From NCBI RefSeq assembly GCF_016598535.1, contig NZ_CP066779.1, positions 6,105,053 to 6,169,052 of the forward strand: a DNA stretch of 64,000 bases, written 5' to 3'. Under the pieces are notes generated by a model. The model was not told where the DNA came from, made no database searches, and worked only from the letters and a program-made list of their open reading frames with translations. Below, one piece after another: positions 1 through 9,987 of this stretch. The DNA is from Rhodococcus sp. P-2 (GTDB lineage: Bacteria > Actinomycetota > Actinomycetes > Mycobacteriales > Mycobacteriaceae). Both the position numbers and the translations under genes were made by a program. Each line of letters begins with the position of its first letter. Position 1 is the stretch's first letter.

Positions 1-1353
1 ACCGACCAATCCTCCGTCGACCCAGCTCCGGTAGGGTGCTGTGCTCGCGAGTTCGGATTTGATCTCCGTATCGGAAACGATGCCACGGCGAGCGGTGTCG
101 ACGAGGAACATGCGTCCCGGTTCGAGGCGCCCCTTCTCCAACACCTCGGAAGTCGGAGCGTCGAACACACCGCTCTCACTGGCCAGCACGATACGGCCGT
201 TCTTCATCCGCCACCACCGCCCTGGGCGAAGACCGTTGCGATCCAACACCGCCCCGACGACAGTGCCATCGCTGAAAGTCACGGACGCCGGACCGTCCCA
301 CGGTTCCATCAGGCAAGCATGAAATTGGTAGAAGGCCCTCATCTCGTCCGGCATCGAAGAATCGTTCTCCCAGGCACCGGGAATCATCATCGCGATGGCG
401 TGCTGCATGCTGCAGCCCCCGAGGGACAAGAGCTCGAGCACTTCGTCGAACGACGCCGAGTCGGATCCGCCCGGGGTGCAGATCGGAAACAGGCGAGCGA
501 TGTCCCCATGGAGCAGTGCGCTTCGCAGCATCGGCTCGCGAGCGCGCATCCAATTCCTGTTTCCCACAATCGTGTTGATCTCGCCGTTGTGAGCGATGCA
601 GCGATACGGCTGTGCGAGTGGCCACGAGGGAAATGTGTTCGTGGAGTATCTACTGTGTACGACGGCCAAGGCAGTTCGCATCCTGCCGTCACGGAGGTCG
701 GTGAAGTATCCGGGCAACTGCGCCGGCGTGAGCATGCCCTTGTACACGATCGTTCGAGCTGACAACGAGGGGAAATACACCGCGGCCCCGTCCTGGTCGA
801 TCCGTTCGACTTGCCTCCTGAGCGCAAACACTCGTCGGTCCAAGGCAATTCCGCCCACACTGCGCTCTCGTGGCTCGGCGCACGTCACAAAACACTGGCT
901 GATGTACGGAGCACACTGCGCGGCAACGGTTCCGACGCAGTCGCTCTCGACCGGCACCTCTCGCCACCCGATAATCCGCAGTCCTTCTTCCGCTGCGTAC
1001 CGGTCTATCCGGACCAGCGCGCAGTCATGTGCTTCCTGATCCACCGGAAGAAAGCAGTTTCCGGCTGCGTAGGTGTTCTCACCCATCGCATTGGGTGGTG
1101 GAAGCTCGAACTCGGTCACCGCGTCGAATAACTCCGTCGGCAGCTGAATCAGGATCCCCGCGCCGTCACCGCTGTTGGATTCGCGCCCGGCTGCGCCACG
1201 GTGGGTGAGATTTCCCAGGACCGCGATTGCCTCGTCGACAATGGAATGCGCGCGGCGTCCAGAGGTGTCTGCTACCAGGGCTACACCACATGAATCGGTT
1301 TCCTGATCGGGGTCGTACAGGCCTCGAGGATCAGGTATTAGAGAAAACGGCAC
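1..1353 (-). CDS. gltB: Glutamate synthase (NADPH) large subunit, N-terminal part (runs off the window)
   Basis: The open frame on the minus strand reads from a GTG at 1353 to the window edge (451 codons), so the 3' part of the gene is outside. The start is chosen because GGAGG lies 7 bases upstream and no better start follows. The visible part is the class II glutamine amidotransferase domain that releases ammonia from glutamine for glutamate synthesis from 2-oxoglutarate. Cys22 in TDSCGVAL should become the N-terminal nucleophile after removal of a 21-residue propeptide, as is known for GltB. Other family motifs seen are NLTHRGAAGRESNSGDGAG, HSRYSTNTFPSWPLAQP, AHNGEINT, SDSASFDEVLELL and LDRNGLRPGRWW. 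The small subunit gltD would normally follow, beyond the window. Confidence 0.95.
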   Translation of the reverse strand, partial: MPFSLIPDPRGLYDPDQETDSCGVALVADTSGRRAHSIVDEAIAVLGNLTHRGAAGRESNSGDGAGILIQLPTELFDAVTEFELPPPNAMGENTYAAGNCFLPVDQEAHDCALVRIDRYAAEEGLRIIGWREVPVESDCVGTVAAQCAPYISQCFVTCAEPRERSVGGIALDRRVFALRRQVERIDQDGAAVYFPSLSARTIVYKGMLTPAQLPGYFTDLRDGRMRTALAVVHSRYSTNTFPSWPLAQPYRCIAHNGEINTIVGNRNWMRAREPMLRSALLHGDIARLFPICTPGGSDSASFDEVLELLSLGGCSMQHAIAMMIPGAWENDSSMPDEMRAFYQFHACLMEPWDGPASVTFSDGTVVGAVLDRNGLRPGRWWRMKNGRIVLASESGVFDAPTSEVLEKGRLEPGRMFLVDTARRGIVSDTEIKSELASTAPYRSWVDGGLVG

Positions 1354-1425
1354 TCGGCGACCTCCACGCGGACATGCAGCCGACGTGCGCCAGTTTATCA
1401 GCACATAACCGCAGGTCGCGAGAGA

Positions 1426-1469
1426 AAACTGTGACCCCCTGACACCGGGGCGTCAGGGGGTCACAGTTT
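1426..1469 (-). terminator. Strong hairpin terminator downstream of the first TM2 gene
   Basis: A perfect 18-bp inverted repeat (AAACTGTGACCCCCTGAC at 1426-1443 and its complement at 1452-1469) encloses an 8-base loop. It lies 17 bases past the stop of the TM2 gene at 1486 and upstream of the gltB start, so it probably ends the trp-lgt-TM2 transcription unit. The outer A/T pairs would give a short U-tract on either strand. Confidence 0.85.
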
Positions 1470-1485
1470 CCGAAAGTCGTTTCGA

Positions 1486-2358
1486 TCAGCTACGCAAAGG
1501 GCGGTTGTACTGATCGCGCACGCTGCCGGTCAACATCATGATTCCGTCGATGAGCGGCCAGATGCCACCGATTCCACACGTCAACCAAGTGACCGCGATC
1601 TGTGCGACAGCCATGCCGGGCTGGTTGAGGTAAAAACGTCCTGCTCCGAAACCGCCGAGCAGAATGCCCAGCAATCCGGCGGTCGTCTTCGACTTGTCCG
1701 AGTACGGTTCGCCGGTCATCGGGTCTCGTCCGTACGGGGCGGACGGGTCGACCAGGCCGTAGCCAGGCTGAGGATAACCCTGACCTTGCGGGTAGCCCTG
1801 AGGCTGACCGTAACCCGGCTGCGAATATCCAGGCTGGGAGTAGCCCTGCGGCTGACCGTAGTTCTGGCTTCCCTGCGGCGGAGCGGCGGGGTAGTCCTGC
1901 GGCGGAGCCGCGTAGGGATTCGCAGTCTGATCTGCCGGCGCCCCGTACACGGGACCGTCCGTCGAGGATTGGGTAGAACCCGAGTAGTCCGGCGCCGGAT
2001 AGTTCTGGGCCACGTAGCTTTCCTGCGACGTGTACGGCGCCGTGGGGTGATTCGGGGTGGAATCAGAACCCGCGGTGGGAAAAGCTGTGGTGGATTCGGT
2101 TCCGGTCGGCGGCGGGTAGATGGGGTGGTTTCCCCAGCCCGGGCCGTTTCCGACTCCCGAATACGTGTCCCAGCCCGGGCCCGTGCCGGTGGTCTCCGTC
2201 GACGGCGTCTTTTCCGTGGGCGCCGAGGTTTCCGTCAACGACGCATCCGCCGTCGCGTCGTAGTCGAATGGCGACCCGAACTGCGGTGGAACCGGCGACT
2301 GCGATCCTGACGAGTCCCCCGACTCGGAAGGTTCCGGATTCTTGTTCAAGTTAGGCAA
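1486..2358 (-). CDS. TM2-domain membrane protein with long Pro/Gln/Tyr-rich N-terminal tail
   Basis: 290 residues. Residues 1 to about 205 are low complexity, rich in Ser/Thr/Pro, and then contain QGY/QPGY-type repeats (about 165-200) that should be disordered. The C-terminal part, from [18 protein letters not shown], is a TM2 domain: two hydrophobic helices ([19 protein letters not shown] and [20 protein letters not shown]) joined by a short polar turn with the typical G-x-FY and D-G residues. The function of bacterial TM2 proteins is not established. It is a paralogue of the next gene: the [20 protein letters not shown] block and the RP-LR C terminus are shared. It is separated from that gene by a hairpin and may be transcribed separately. 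Confidence 0.85.
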   Translation of the reverse strand: MPNLNKNPEPSESGDSSGSQSPVPPQFGSPFDYDATADASLTETSAPTEKTPSTETTGTGPGWDTYSGVGNGPGWGNHPIYPPPTGTESTTAFPTAGSDSTPNHPTAPYTSQESYVAQNYPAPDYSGSTQSSTDGPVYGAPADQTANPYAAPPQDYPAAPPQGSQNYGQPQGYSQPGYSQPGYGQPQGYPQGQGYPQPGYGLVDPSAPYGRDPMTGEPYSDKSKTTAGLLGILLGGFGAGRFYLNQPGMAVAQIAVTWLTCGIGGIWPLIDGIMMLTGSVRDQYNRPLRS

Positions 2359-2406
2359 CGTACTTTCCTTCGATTCGACGACGGTACGTAATAGCTTTTG
2401 TTATCG

Positions 2407-2439
2407 GGCCGCGCGAAGGATTTCGACCTTCGCGTGGCC
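2407..2439 (-). terminator. Hairpin between the two TM2 genes
   Basis: GGCCGCGCGAAGG (2407-2419) pairs with CCTTCGCGTGGCC (2427-2439) with one G-T wobble and a 7-base loop. It follows the stop of the TM2 gene at 2479. No clear U-tract follows, so it may be a partial terminator or an mRNA-stabilising hairpin. Confidence 0.6.
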
Positions 2440-2478
2440 GGACCCCCACACATCTGTTTGCGCGTTCATCCTCGCGGT

Positions 2479-2904
2479 TCATCCCCGTAACGGCCGACGA
2501 ACACCGTCCCGTGCATTGCCCGAAAGTATCACGATGCCGTCGACGAACGCCCAGATCCAGATTCCGATGGCGAACGGAATCCCGATCAGGAACGCCGACA
2601 TGAACAGCGCGAAGAACATGCCGAGCAGTTGGCACAATCCGATGCCGACACTTCCGATGTAGAGGCGCCCGACTCCACAGATTCCGAAGAAGCCCAGCAA
2701 GATCTGCAACAGTCCAGCGGTGGCCTTCGACTTGTCGGAATACGGTTCCCCGGTTACCGGGTGCCGACCGTACGGGGCATAGGGATCACCGAACCCGTAC
2801 ATCGACGCAGCAGGTAGAGGCTGCTGATAGCCGTACGGATTGGGCGCGCCGTAGACCGGTCCCTGATCGTCGGGGAATCCCCCTTGCGAATAGGGACCTG
2901 TCAC
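2479..2904 (-). CDS. TM2-domain membrane protein
   Basis: 141 residues. A short Gly/Tyr/Pro-rich N terminus (about residues 1-45) precedes the same [23 protein letters not shown] block as in the neighbouring TM2 gene. Two membrane segments follow (LLQILLGFFGICGVGRLYIG and an MFFALFMSAFLIGIPFAIG-type helix), ending RDGVRRPLRG. The ATG overlaps the stop of lgt (ATGA), so the two are translationally coupled. It lies at the end of the trp-lgt unit. A role at the envelope is plausible from topology, but no function is known to me. Confidence 0.85.
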   Translation of the reverse strand: MTGPYSQGGFPDDQGPVYGAPNPYGYQQPLPAASMYGFGDPYAPYGRHPVTGEPYSDKSKATAGLLQILLGFFGICGVGRLYIGSVGIGLCQLLGMFFALFMSAFLIGIPFAIGIWIWAFVDGIVILSGNARDGVRRPLRG

Positions 2905-4004
2905 GGCTTGTCTTTCTTCGACAGCTTCACCGCGTCCGACGACTCGTCCGACGCTGCCGTGGAGTCGCTTGCCTCACTGGCATCGGATTCAGTGACATCG
3001 GATCCAGCGGCATCGGATCCAGCGGCCTTCGCTTCGGATGCTTTTGCGTCGGTGACTTTCGCGTCGGCCTTCGCCGAATCCGTGTCGGTGCCTGGCGCTG
3101 CGACTCCTGCTTCACCGGCAGCTACCGCAGCGACGTAGTTCTTCGACTTCAAATCAGCCGGATCCTCACGGCCCTTCTTCGCCAGGAAAAAGTAGGCCAG
3201 TGCGGCGAAGAACACGATCCCCGAGGTGAATGTGTTGACTCGAATGCCGGCGATCTCGTAGGCGAAATCGTCACGCATCAGTTCGACGACGAACCGGCCC
3301 AGGCAATAGCCCGCGACGTACAGAGCAAACAGGCGTCCGTGGCCGATCTTGAATCGGCGGTCGACGAGGACCAGCAGGATCACGATCAAGACGTTCCACA
3401 CAGCTTCGTAGAGGAACGTCGGGTGAACGACCCGAATGACTTCTCCGTTGGAGACACCAGCCAGTTGATCGAGTTGGCCGGAAGAGTTCACCCGTTCGAA
3501 GATCTCGAGGCCCCATGGGACGGTGGTCTCGCGACCGTACAACTCCTGGTTGAAGTAGTTGCCGATACGACCGATGGCCTGTGCGAGCAAGATTCCGGGC
3601 GCAATCGCGTCACCTAGCGCGGACACCGGAATGCCGCGTCGACGGCAGCCGATCCACGCACCGATGCCGCCGAGGAACACTGCTCCCCAGATTCCGAGGC
3701 CTCCCTGCCACACCTTGAGTGCGTCGAGAGGCTGCCCGTTCTCGCCGAAATAGGCGGGCCAGTCGGTCAATACGTGGTAGAGCCTGCCACCGATCAGACC
3801 GAAGGGAACAGCCCAGATCGCGATGTCGAGAACAGTCCCCTTCTCACCGCCGCGGGCCACCCAACGACGATCTCCCCACACGATCGCGACGATGATGCCG
3901 AGGATGATGAAGAGCGCGTAGGCGCGCAGCGCTACCGGTCCGACGTACCAGACGCCTTGGGGCGGGCTGGGGATATAGGCCAGCAGGTCCACAGTTGAGG
4001 TCAC
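2901..4004 (-). CDS. lgt: Prolipoprotein diacylglyceryl transferase
   Basis: 367 residues. It transfers diacylglycerol from phosphatidylglycerol to the lipobox cysteine of prolipoproteins at the membrane. Several membrane segments are visible from residue about 20 to 275. Family motifs are GGRLYHVLTDW, the Lgt signature GRIGNYFNQELYGRETTVPWG-like stretch and HPTFLYEAVWN. The last ~75 residues are an acidic Ala/Ser/Asp/Lys low-complexity tail (repeats of AKADAK, SDAAGSD and SEASDS type) ending KLSKKDKP. Such tails occur in actinobacterial Lgt proteins and are probably cytoplasmic. The GTG start overlaps the trpA stop (GTGA). The gene order trpA-lgt is common in actinobacteria. Confidence 0.97.
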   Translation of the reverse strand: MTSTVDLLAYIPSPPQGVWYVGPVALRAYALFIILGIIVAIVWGDRRWVARGGEKGTVLDIAIWAVPFGLIGGRLYHVLTDWPAYFGENGQPLDALKVWQGGLGIWGAVFLGGIGAWIGCRRRGIPVSALGDAIAPGILLAQAIGRIGNYFNQELYGRETTVPWGLEIFERVNSSGQLDQLAGVSNGEVIRVVHPTFLYEAVWNVLIVILLVLVDRRFKIGHGRLFALYVAGYCLGRFVVELMRDDFAYEIAGIRVNTFTSGIVFFAALAYFFLAKKGREDPADLKSKNYVAAVAAGEAGVAAPGTDTDSAKADAKVTDAKASEAKAAGSDAAGSDVTESDASEASDSTAASDESSDAVKLSKKDKP

Positions 4005-4804
4005 GACGCCACGGTAGCCGAGCGGACGCCCTCGGCGAGTTCTTCGGTGAGCGAGCGAACCGCTCCCAAGCCGTTCTCGACCGCGGAGACCAGAGCCGAG
4101 CCGACGATGACGGCATCGGCGTATGCCGCGATTTCGGCAGCCTGTGCGCCGGACCGAACACCCAATCCGACGCCGACGGGAATGTCGGAATGCGCGCGGA
4201 TTCGTGCGGTCAGTTCCGGAGCCATCGAGGACACGGCGTCGCGAGCGCCGGTGACGCCCATCGTCGAGGCCGCGTAGATGAATCCACTACTCGCGTCGAG
4301 CGTCATCGCGAGTCGTTCTTCCGTCGAGGACGGCGCGACAAGGAAGATCCGGTCGAGGTGGTGCTCCTCGGATGCTTCCATCCAGGCGCCTGCTTCTTCC
4401 GGAATGAGGTTGGGGGTGATGAGTCCGAGCCCACCGGCAGAGGCGAGGTCTCGTGCAAACTTGTCGACGCCGTACTGCAGTACCGGGTTCCAGTAGGTCA
4501 TCACGACGGCCTTGCCGCCGACCGAACTGATCTGCTCGATCACGGTGAAGATGTCGCGCAGTCGAACGCCGTTGGTGAGTGCGGTTTCGGCTGCACGCTG
4601 GATTGTCGGACCGTCCATGACGGGATCGGAATACGCGACACCGACCTCGATGATGTCGCAGCCACCGTCGACCATCGCCTTGAACACGTCGATCGATTCG
4701 GGAACGGTCGGATAACCGGCCGGCAGGTAACCGACGAGGGCGGCACGCTTGTCAGCCTTGCACGCTGCAAAGGTGGGTGCGAGGCGTGATGGTCGTTCGC
4801 TCAC
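4001..4804 (-). CDS. trpA: Tryptophan synthase alpha chain
   Basis: 267 residues. It cleaves indole-3-glycerol phosphate to indole and glyceraldehyde-3-phosphate, passing indole to TrpB. The TIM-barrel catalytic acids lie in [21 protein letters not shown] (Glu and Asp). The substrate loop and phosphate-site motifs [39 protein letters not shown] and [10 protein letters not shown] are intact. GTG start; the first bases overlap the trpB stop as GTGA, so the genes are coupled. Length is normal for the family. Confidence 0.97.
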   Translation of the reverse strand: MSERPSRLAPTFAACKADKRAALVGYLPAGYPTVPESIDVFKAMVDGGCDIIEVGVAYSDPVMDGPTIQRAAETALTNGVRLRDIFTVIEQISSVGGKAVVMTYWNPVLQYGVDKFARDLASAGGLGLITPNLIPEEAGAWMEASEEHHLDRIFLVAPSSTEERLAMTLDASSGFIYAASTMGVTGARDAVSSMAPELTARIRAHSDIPVGVGLGVRSGAQAAEIAAYADAVIVGSALVSAVENGLGAVRSLTEELAEGVRSATVAS

Positions 4805-6168
4805 TTGTCCGAGCCTTCCGTGTTGTCGTTCTGGTCTGCTGCGTCATCCGGAACGGTTGCCTGACCCGAGGCGCCGTCGAAGAGACCGAACCAGCTTGCG
4901 GCGGTGTCCATGTCCTTGTCACCGCGACCGGAGAGATTGACGACGATGATCGCGCCCTCTCCGAGTTCCTTGCCCAGTCGGAGTGCGCCGGCGACGGCGT
5001 GGGCGGATTCGATGGCCGGGATGATGCCTTCGCGGCGCGAGAGCAGCAGAAGCGCATCCATCGCTTCGCTGTCGGTGACGGGCTCGTAGGTGGCGCGCCC
5101 GATGTCGCTCAGGTAAGCGTGCTCGGGCCCGACGCCCGGGTAGTCCAGACCGGCAGAGATCGAATGCGATTCGATGGTCTGACCGTCTTCGTCCTGGAGC
5201 AGGTAGGAGTAGGCACCTTGGAATGCGCCTGGGGTACCGCCGGCGAACGTTGCTGCATGCCTTCCGGTTTCGACGCCGTCGCCGGCTGCTTCGTAGCCGA
5301 CCAGACGGACCGACAGATCGTCGATGAACGGGTGGAAGATTCCGATCGCATTGGAGCCGCCACCGACGCACGCTGTGACTGCATCGGGCAGTCGGCCGGT
5401 CAACGCCTGAATCTGCGCGCGAGTTTCGAGGCCGACCACGCGCTGGAAATCGCGCACGATCGTCGGGAAGGGGTGCGGGCCTGCCGCGGTACCGAAGCAG
5501 TAATAGGTGTTGTCCGCGTGGGAAACCCAGTCGCGCAAGGCTTCGTTGATCGCGTCCTTGAGCGTGCGCGAACCTGTTTCGACGGAGACCACCTCCGCGC
5601 CGAGAAGGCGCATGCGGGCGACGTTCAGTGCTTGACGTTCGGTGTCGACAGCACCCATGTAGATGACGCACTCGAGACCGAGCAGTGCACAGGCGGTGGC
5701 CGATGCCACACCGTGCTGGCCCGCTCCGGTCTCGGCGATGATGCGGGTCTTGCCCATCCGCTTTGCCAGCAGAACCTGACCGAGAACGTTGTTGATCTTG
5801 TGAGAACCGGTGTGGTTCAGATCTTCGCGCTTGAGGATGATGCGCGCGCCGCCGGCGAACTCGCTCATTCGCGTTGCCTCGAAAATCGGCGACGGACGCC
5901 CGGTGTAATCGCGCTGCAAGCGATCGAGTTCGTTCAAGAACGAGTCGTCCGCGCGAGCCTTTTCGTACTCCGCAGTGACTTCCTCGATAACCGCCATGAG
6001 TGCTTCCGGCACATGCCGTCCGCCATAGACGCCGAAATGGCCTCCGGCGTCGGGATCGTGAGAGCGCTCGGTGAGTCCCGCGCTGGCCGGCGGCAGATTG
6101 CCGCCCTTGAATAGTGCACCGGAGCCTGGTTCCTGAGTACGTGAAGTCACCCCACCAGTCTGCCCCAA
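4801..6168 (-). CDS. trpB: Tryptophan synthase beta chain
   Basis: 455 residues from ATG at 6168; a GTG at 6150 (VTSRTQEPG) is an alternative. It is the PLP enzyme that joins indole and serine. The PLP lysine is in [15 protein letters not shown] and the phosphate loop is [10 protein letters not shown]. The C-terminal [18 protein letters not shown] is typical. The N terminus carries [14 protein letters not shown], the usual TrpB1 opening. It lies between trpC and trpA in one minus-strand unit; a stable hairpin lies just upstream. Confidence 0.97.
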   Translation of the reverse strand: MGQTGGVTSRTQEPGSGALFKGGNLPPASAGLTERSHDPDAGGHFGVYGGRHVPEALMAVIEEVTAEYEKARADDSFLNELDRLQRDYTGRPSPIFEATRMSEFAGGARIILKREDLNHTGSHKINNVLGQVLLAKRMGKTRIIAETGAGQHGVASATACALLGLECVIYMGAVDTERQALNVARMRLLGAEVVSVETGSRTLKDAINEALRDWVSHADNTYYCFGTAAGPHPFPTIVRDFQRVVGLETRAQIQALTGRLPDAVTACVGGGSNAIGIFHPFIDDLSVRLVGYEAAGDGVETGRHAATFAGGTPGAFQGAYSYLLQDEDGQTIESHSISAGLDYPGVGPEHAYLSDIGRATYEPVTDSEAMDALLLLSRREGIIPAIESAHAVAGALRLGKELGEGAIIVVNLSGRGDKDMDTAASWFGLFDGASGQATVPDDAADQNDNTEGSDK

Positions 6169-6180
6169 GGGTGTCGCTGG

Positions 6181-6218
6181 TCACCGCCCGGGTGCATCAA
6201 AGCACGCCGGGCGGGTGA
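6181..6218 (-). other. Stable intercistronic hairpin between trpC and trpB
   Basis: TCACCGCCCGG (6181-6191) and GTGC (6192-6195) pair with GCAC (6202-6205) and CCGGGCGGGTGA (6207-6218), leaving the loop ATCAAA. The stem has about 15 bp and two single-G bulges. No U-tract follows on the minus strand, so it looks more like an mRNA processing or stability element than a full terminator. Confidence 0.6.
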
Positions 6219-6224
6219 AGCGAT

Positions 6225-7034
6225 TTATCGCGACGGTTTGGGGCAGGACGGGTGTGCGCCTGCATTGACCAGATCTGCGACGGCCTTGCGAGGGTCGCCG
6301 CTGGTCACGAGGCCTTCACCGACGAGCACTGCGTCGGCGCCCGCCCCGGCGTACGCCAACAGATCGGCGGTTCCGCGAACACCGGACTCGGCGATCTTGA
6401 TCGTCTCGGTCGGCAAACCGGGAGCGATGCGACCGAAGGTGTTCTTGTCCACCTCGAGAGTCTTGAGATTGCGGGCGTTCACACCGATAACCTTGGCGCC
6501 GGCTTCAAGCGCGCGGTTGGCTTCTTCTTCCGTGTGCACCTCGACGAGGGCAGTCATTCCCAGAGATTCGGTGCGATCGATGAGCGAGGCGAGGGCCTGC
6601 TGTTCGAGTGCGGCAACGATCAGCAAGATGACGTCGGCGCCGTGAGCGCGAGCCTCGTGAATCTGGTACGGCCCCACGATGAAGTCCTTGCGCAGCACCG
6701 GAATGGTGACCGCTTTACGGACTGCGTCGAGGTCGGCCAACGAGCCGTGAAAACGGCGCTCTTCGGTGAGGACACTGATGATGCGTGCGCCACCGGCTTG
6801 GTACGCCGCGGCAAGCTCTGCGGGATCGGCAATGTCGGCCAGCGCACCCTTTGACGGGCTCGCTCGCTTGACCTCGGCGATGACGCCGATGCTCGATTCC
6901 AGAAGTGCTGCTGCAGCATCGAGTGCAGGCGGTGCAGCGGCCGCAGCAGCCTTGACTGCAGCGAAGTCGAGTACGGCTTCGCGGGCGGCGACATCAGCGC
7001 GCACCCCGTCGAGAATCGAGTCGAGTACGGTCAT
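6225..7034 (-). CDS. trpC: Indole-3-glycerol phosphate synthase
   Basis: 269 residues from the ATG at 7034. The frame is open 16 codons further up, but [16 protein letters not shown] is the normal N terminus and an AAAGGA lies about 11 bases upstream. It closes the indole ring from carboxyphenylaminodeoxyribulose phosphate. Barrel motifs include [66 protein letters not shown] and [10 protein letters not shown]. It is a stand-alone TrpC (no TrpF fusion), as usual in actinobacteria. No trpF or trpD is in this window. Confidence 0.97.
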   Translation of the reverse strand: MTVLDSILDGVRADVAAREAVLDFAAVKAAAAAAPPALDAAAALLESSIGVIAEVKRASPSKGALADIADPAELAAAYQAGGARIISVLTEERRFHGSLADLDAVRKAVTIPVLRKDFIVGPYQIHEARAHGADVILLIVAALEQQALASLIDRTESLGMTALVEVHTEEEANRALEAGAKVIGVNARNLKTLEVDKNTFGRIAPGLPTETIKIAESGVRGTADLLAYAGAGADAVLVGEGLVTSGDPRKAVADLVNAGAHPSCPKPSR

Positions 7035-7159
7035 CGTGGCCCGAATCCTTTCTGGGCAAGAGCCCGATGTGAGATACGTCATCAGGGTGGTCTCAGCCTA
7101 GTGGGACGAAATTTTGCTACTCCGTCGGGGTACCCACGCAGGTGAGGGTTCAGTCTTAC

Positions 7160-7867
7160 TCAGTGGGACGACCCCGGTTTCGCACCGTCGCCTCCCCCAA
7201 CTCCGTCGTCTCCGTCGGCCACTGTCGGGTCCTCTCCGGCGTCGAGCGCATCCCACAACATCCGTTGTGTCACAGGCTCGTCCGACGCGGGTTTGTCTCC
7301 CTGACCGAGCTTGGCTGCGGCTTCGCGGCGCGCGGCAGGGTTGTCGTACTTCGACGACAACCCGCCTCGCACTGGAGGTTTGCGCATCAGAAGTACTGCT
7401 GCGCCGAGCGCCGCCACCGCTCCGACCAACGCGAGCAAGGCAGGCAGCACCGAAAAAGTCGTCGAGAGATCTTCCGGGTGACCGGACAACTCGGCCAACT
7501 CCACCGCTCGGTCCGCAGAGGCTCCGGACACCAACAACTGCACCGCCGGAACCGCTACCGCGATGGCGACGAGTGCAACCAACAGTCCGACTACCCGAAG
7601 TGCCCAACCTCGCACCGCAAACGACGCCGCGATCGCCGCGAGAAGCGCGAGCGCGAGCGGAGTCATCGCCGCCGCCCAGGTGCTGCCGTCGAGATCCGTC
7701 GTCCGCTCCAGCGTCTTGCCGTCGCTCGAGGTCAGATGAACCCACGTCATTCGTGAGCTGCCCCACAACGCTGCTGCCGACAACGCAAGCAAAAGCGTTC
7801 TCGGCACGGCGGTGCCACGAGAAGCGCTTGTAGGCTGCTCCGCTGCAATCGACTCGTTCTCACTCAC
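7160..7867 (-). CDS. Trp-operon-associated membrane protein (Trp_oprn_chp family)
   Basis: 235 residues with about four membrane helices (around residues 20-38, 74-92, 95-117 and 148-168), an extracytoplasmic loop with SSRMTWV...GSTWAA, and a charged Pro/Asp-rich C-terminal tail. It matches the actinobacterial tryptophan-operon membrane family that sits between trpE and trpC; its function is not known. The start is the GTG at 7867, overlapping the trpE stop (GTGA). The position and topology make the family call firm. A transport or regulatory role would be speculation. Confidence 0.88.
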   Translation of the reverse strand: MSENESIAAEQPTSASRGTAVPRTLLLALSAAALWGSSRMTWVHLTSSDGKTLERTTDLDGSTWAAAMTPLALALLAAIAASFAVRGWALRVVGLLVALVAIAVAVPAVQLLVSGASADRAVELAELSGHPEDLSTTFSVLPALLALVGAVAALGAAVLLMRKPPVRGGLSSKYDNPAARREAAAKLGQGDKPASDEPVTQRMLWDALDAGEDPTVADGDDGVGGGDGAKPGSSH

Positions 7868-9450
7868 AGATCGTCACCTCCGATGGTGCGCAGGGTGTGC
7901 GCCGACGCGATGGCGCTCAGTACTGCCATCGCCTTGTTGCGGGCCTCGGTGTCCTCGTAGACCGGGTCCGAGTCGGCGACGACGCCGGCGCCCGCTTGGA
8001 CATATCCGATCCCGTCCTTGATCAATGCTGTTCGGATCGCGATCGCGGTGTCGGCGTCGCCGGCGAAGTCGAGGTAGCCGACGATGCCGCCGTAGATACC
8101 TCGCCTGGTGGGCTCGAGTTCTTCGATCAACTGCATCGCACGCACCTTGGGTGCCCCTGACAGGGTTCCGGCGGGGAAGCACGCCGTGACCGCGTCGAGA
8201 GCGTGCTTTCCCTCGGCCAGATGACCGGTGACGGTCGATACGAGATGCATCACGTGGCTGTACCGCTCGATGTGCCGGTAGTCGTGCACCTTCACCGTGC
8301 CCGGGCGACAGACGCGCCCCAGATCGTTTCGCCCCAGATCGACGAGCATGAGGTGCTCGGAGTTTTCCTTCTCGTCGGCGAGGAGATCCTTTTCGAGCAG
8401 GATGTCGTCCTCCTCCGTGGCACCGCGCCATCTGGTTCCCGCGATCGGGTGTGTTGTCGCTACGCCCTCGGCGACGGTGACCAGTGCCTCAGGGCTCGAT
8501 CCGACGATCGAAAACGCGGTCTCGCCATCACCGTTCGGCACGTTGAGCAGGTACATGTACGGGCTGGGGTTCGACGCGCGGAGCATCCGGTACACGTCGA
8601 TCGGCGCTGCAGTGCAATCGATCTCGAATCTCTGCGAGAGGACTACCTGGAATGCCTCGCCCGCTTCGATGTCGCCGATCAACTTTTCGACGTCGACACC
8701 GAAGCTCTCGGTGGTGCGCTGACGGCGGTAGTTCGGAGTCGCTTTCGAGAATGTCGACACCGTCGATTTCGCGGGCGCCGCAAGAGCGCGAGTCATCGCG
8801 TCCAACCTGGCGACTGCGTCGTCGTACGCCGTGTCGACACGCTCGTCGGTGCCGTCCCAGTTGACCGCGTTGGCGATGAGGGTGATCGCCCCTTCGTGGT
8901 GATCTACTGCGGCGATGTCGGCAGCAAGCAGCATGACCATCTCGGGTATCTGCAGGTCGTCGACCGCCGAATCACCCAATCGCTCGAGGCGTCGCACCGC
9001 GTCGTAGCCGAGGAATCCGACCATCCCGCCCGTCAACGGGGGTAGGTCGGGCAGCCGCTCCGAACGAAGTAGCTCCAGGGTGGCACCGAGCGCGTCGATC
9101 GGATCGCCGCCGGCCGGAGCACCGGCCGGAACGTTGCCGTACCAAGCTGCCTCTCCGTCCACGACGGTCAGTGCAGCCGGACTCCCGACGCCGATGAACG
9201 ACCACCGCGACCACGAACGACCGTTCTCGGCCGACTCGAGCAAGAAGGTGCCGGGACGATTGCCGGCCAACTTCTCGTACGCCGAGAGCGGAGTTTCGGA
9301 GTCCGCCAACACTTTCCGAGTGACGGGAACGACCCGGTGCTCGGCCGCGAGAGCTCGGAACTGCTCCCGAGTGGTGGTGGAATCGGACGCGTCACCGACG
9401 ATCGCGGTGTCGGACGACCGTGCGGACATGGAGGTGGGCTCGCCGTGCAT
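7864..9450 (-). CDS. trpE: Anthranilate synthase component I
   Basis: 528 residues from ATG at 9450; an ATG at 9429 is a possible shorter start. The frame is open further upstream, but this runs into the promoter of the divergent peroxiredoxin. It converts chorismate to anthranilate with glutamine-derived ammonia from TrpG (not in this window). The feedback site motif LLES is present (FLLESAENG), so Trp inhibition is expected. Chorismate-binding motifs are [50 protein letters not shown] and [10 protein letters not shown]. No leader peptide or attenuator fits in the 57-bp gap to the divergent gene. Confidence 0.96.
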   Translation of the reverse strand: MHGEPTSMSARSSDTAIVGDASDSTTTREQFRALAAEHRVVPVTRKVLADSETPLSAYEKLAGNRPGTFLLESAENGRSWSRWSFIGVGSPAALTVVDGEAAWYGNVPAGAPAGGDPIDALGATLELLRSERLPDLPPLTGGMVGFLGYDAVRRLERLGDSAVDDLQIPEMVMLLAADIAAVDHHEGAITLIANAVNWDGTDERVDTAYDDAVARLDAMTRALAAPAKSTVSTFSKATPNYRRQRTTESFGVDVEKLIGDIEAGEAFQVVLSQRFEIDCTAAPIDVYRMLRASNPSPYMYLLNVPNGDGETAFSIVGSSPEALVTVAEGVATTHPIAGTRWRGATEEDDILLEKDLLADEKENSEHLMLVDLGRNDLGRVCRPGTVKVHDYRHIERYSHVMHLVSTVTGHLAEGKHALDAVTACFPAGTLSGAPKVRAMQLIEELEPTRRGIYGGIVGYLDFAGDADTAIAIRTALIKDGIGYVQAGAGVVADSDPVYEDTEARNKAMAVLSAIASAHTLRTIGGDDL

Positions 9451-9507
9451 GACTCCATCATCCCAGGCTCCCCCACGCGGTCGTCGTGCGCGGGTAACCT
9501 CGGCCGA

Positions 9508-9966
9508 ATGAAACCAGGCCAACTCGCTCCCGATTTCTCGCTGCCCGACCAGGACGGGACTCCGCGCTCGCTGACGAGCCTGCTCGCGAACGGACCCTTG
9601 GTCCTCTTCTTCTACCCGGCAGCCTCGACGCCGGTGTGCACCGCCGAGGCGTGCCACTTCCGTGATCTGGGCAGCGAATTCGCCGCGGTGGGCGCTTCGC
9701 GGGCGGGTATCAGCACCGATACGGTCGAAGCTCAGTCCACCTTTGCCACCGCACAATCCTTCGACTACCCCCTACTCGCAGACACCGACGGCAAGGTAGC
9801 CGAACAGTTCGGCGTCAAGCGCGGACTCCTGGGCAAGTTGGCTCCGGTCAAACGCTCGACCTTCGTGATCGACACCGACCGCACCGTTCTCAAAGTCATC
9901 TCGAGTGAGCTACGCGCCAACACCCACGGCGACCAGGCACTCGAGTTCCTTCGCAATCGAAGCTGA
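9508..9966 (+). CDS. Peroxiredoxin, BCP/PrxQ type
   Basis: 152 residues. It is a thiol peroxidase that reduces hydrogen peroxide or organic peroxides using thioredoxin. The fold opens [14 protein letters not shown]; the active site is [20 protein letters not shown] with peroxidatic Cys44 and a likely resolving Cys49, the close spacing typical of alpha-helix PrxQ enzymes. [17 protein letters not shown] is the usual C-terminal strand pair. The ATG at 9508 has no strong ribosome site and may be nearly leaderless. It is divergent from trpE, with only 57 bp between them. Confidence 0.93.
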   Translation: MKPGQLAPDFSLPDQDGTPRSLTSLLANGPLVLFFYPAASTPVCTAEACHFRDLGSEFAAVGASRAGISTDTVEAQSTFATAQSFDYPLLADTDGKVAEQFGVKRGLLGKLAPVKRSTFVIDTDRTVLKVISSELRANTHGDQALEFLRNRS

Positions 9967-9987
9967 CTTTCCTGGGGACCTGATTCC

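Noticed and set aside
4777..6114. Plus-strand open frame of 445 codons opposite trpB
   Set aside because: The minus strand is an unmistakable trpB; the antisense frame has no recognisable domain and is typical of high-GC shadow frames.
9451..9507. trp leader peptide or attenuator upstream of trpE
   Set aside because: Only 57 bp separate trpE from the divergent gene; no Trp-rich leader or alternative hairpins are seen.
9451..9756. N-terminal extension of TrpE by about 100 residues
   Set aside because: The extra frame overlaps the divergent peroxiredoxin start and has no TrpE similarity; the ATG at 9450 gives a normal-length enzyme.
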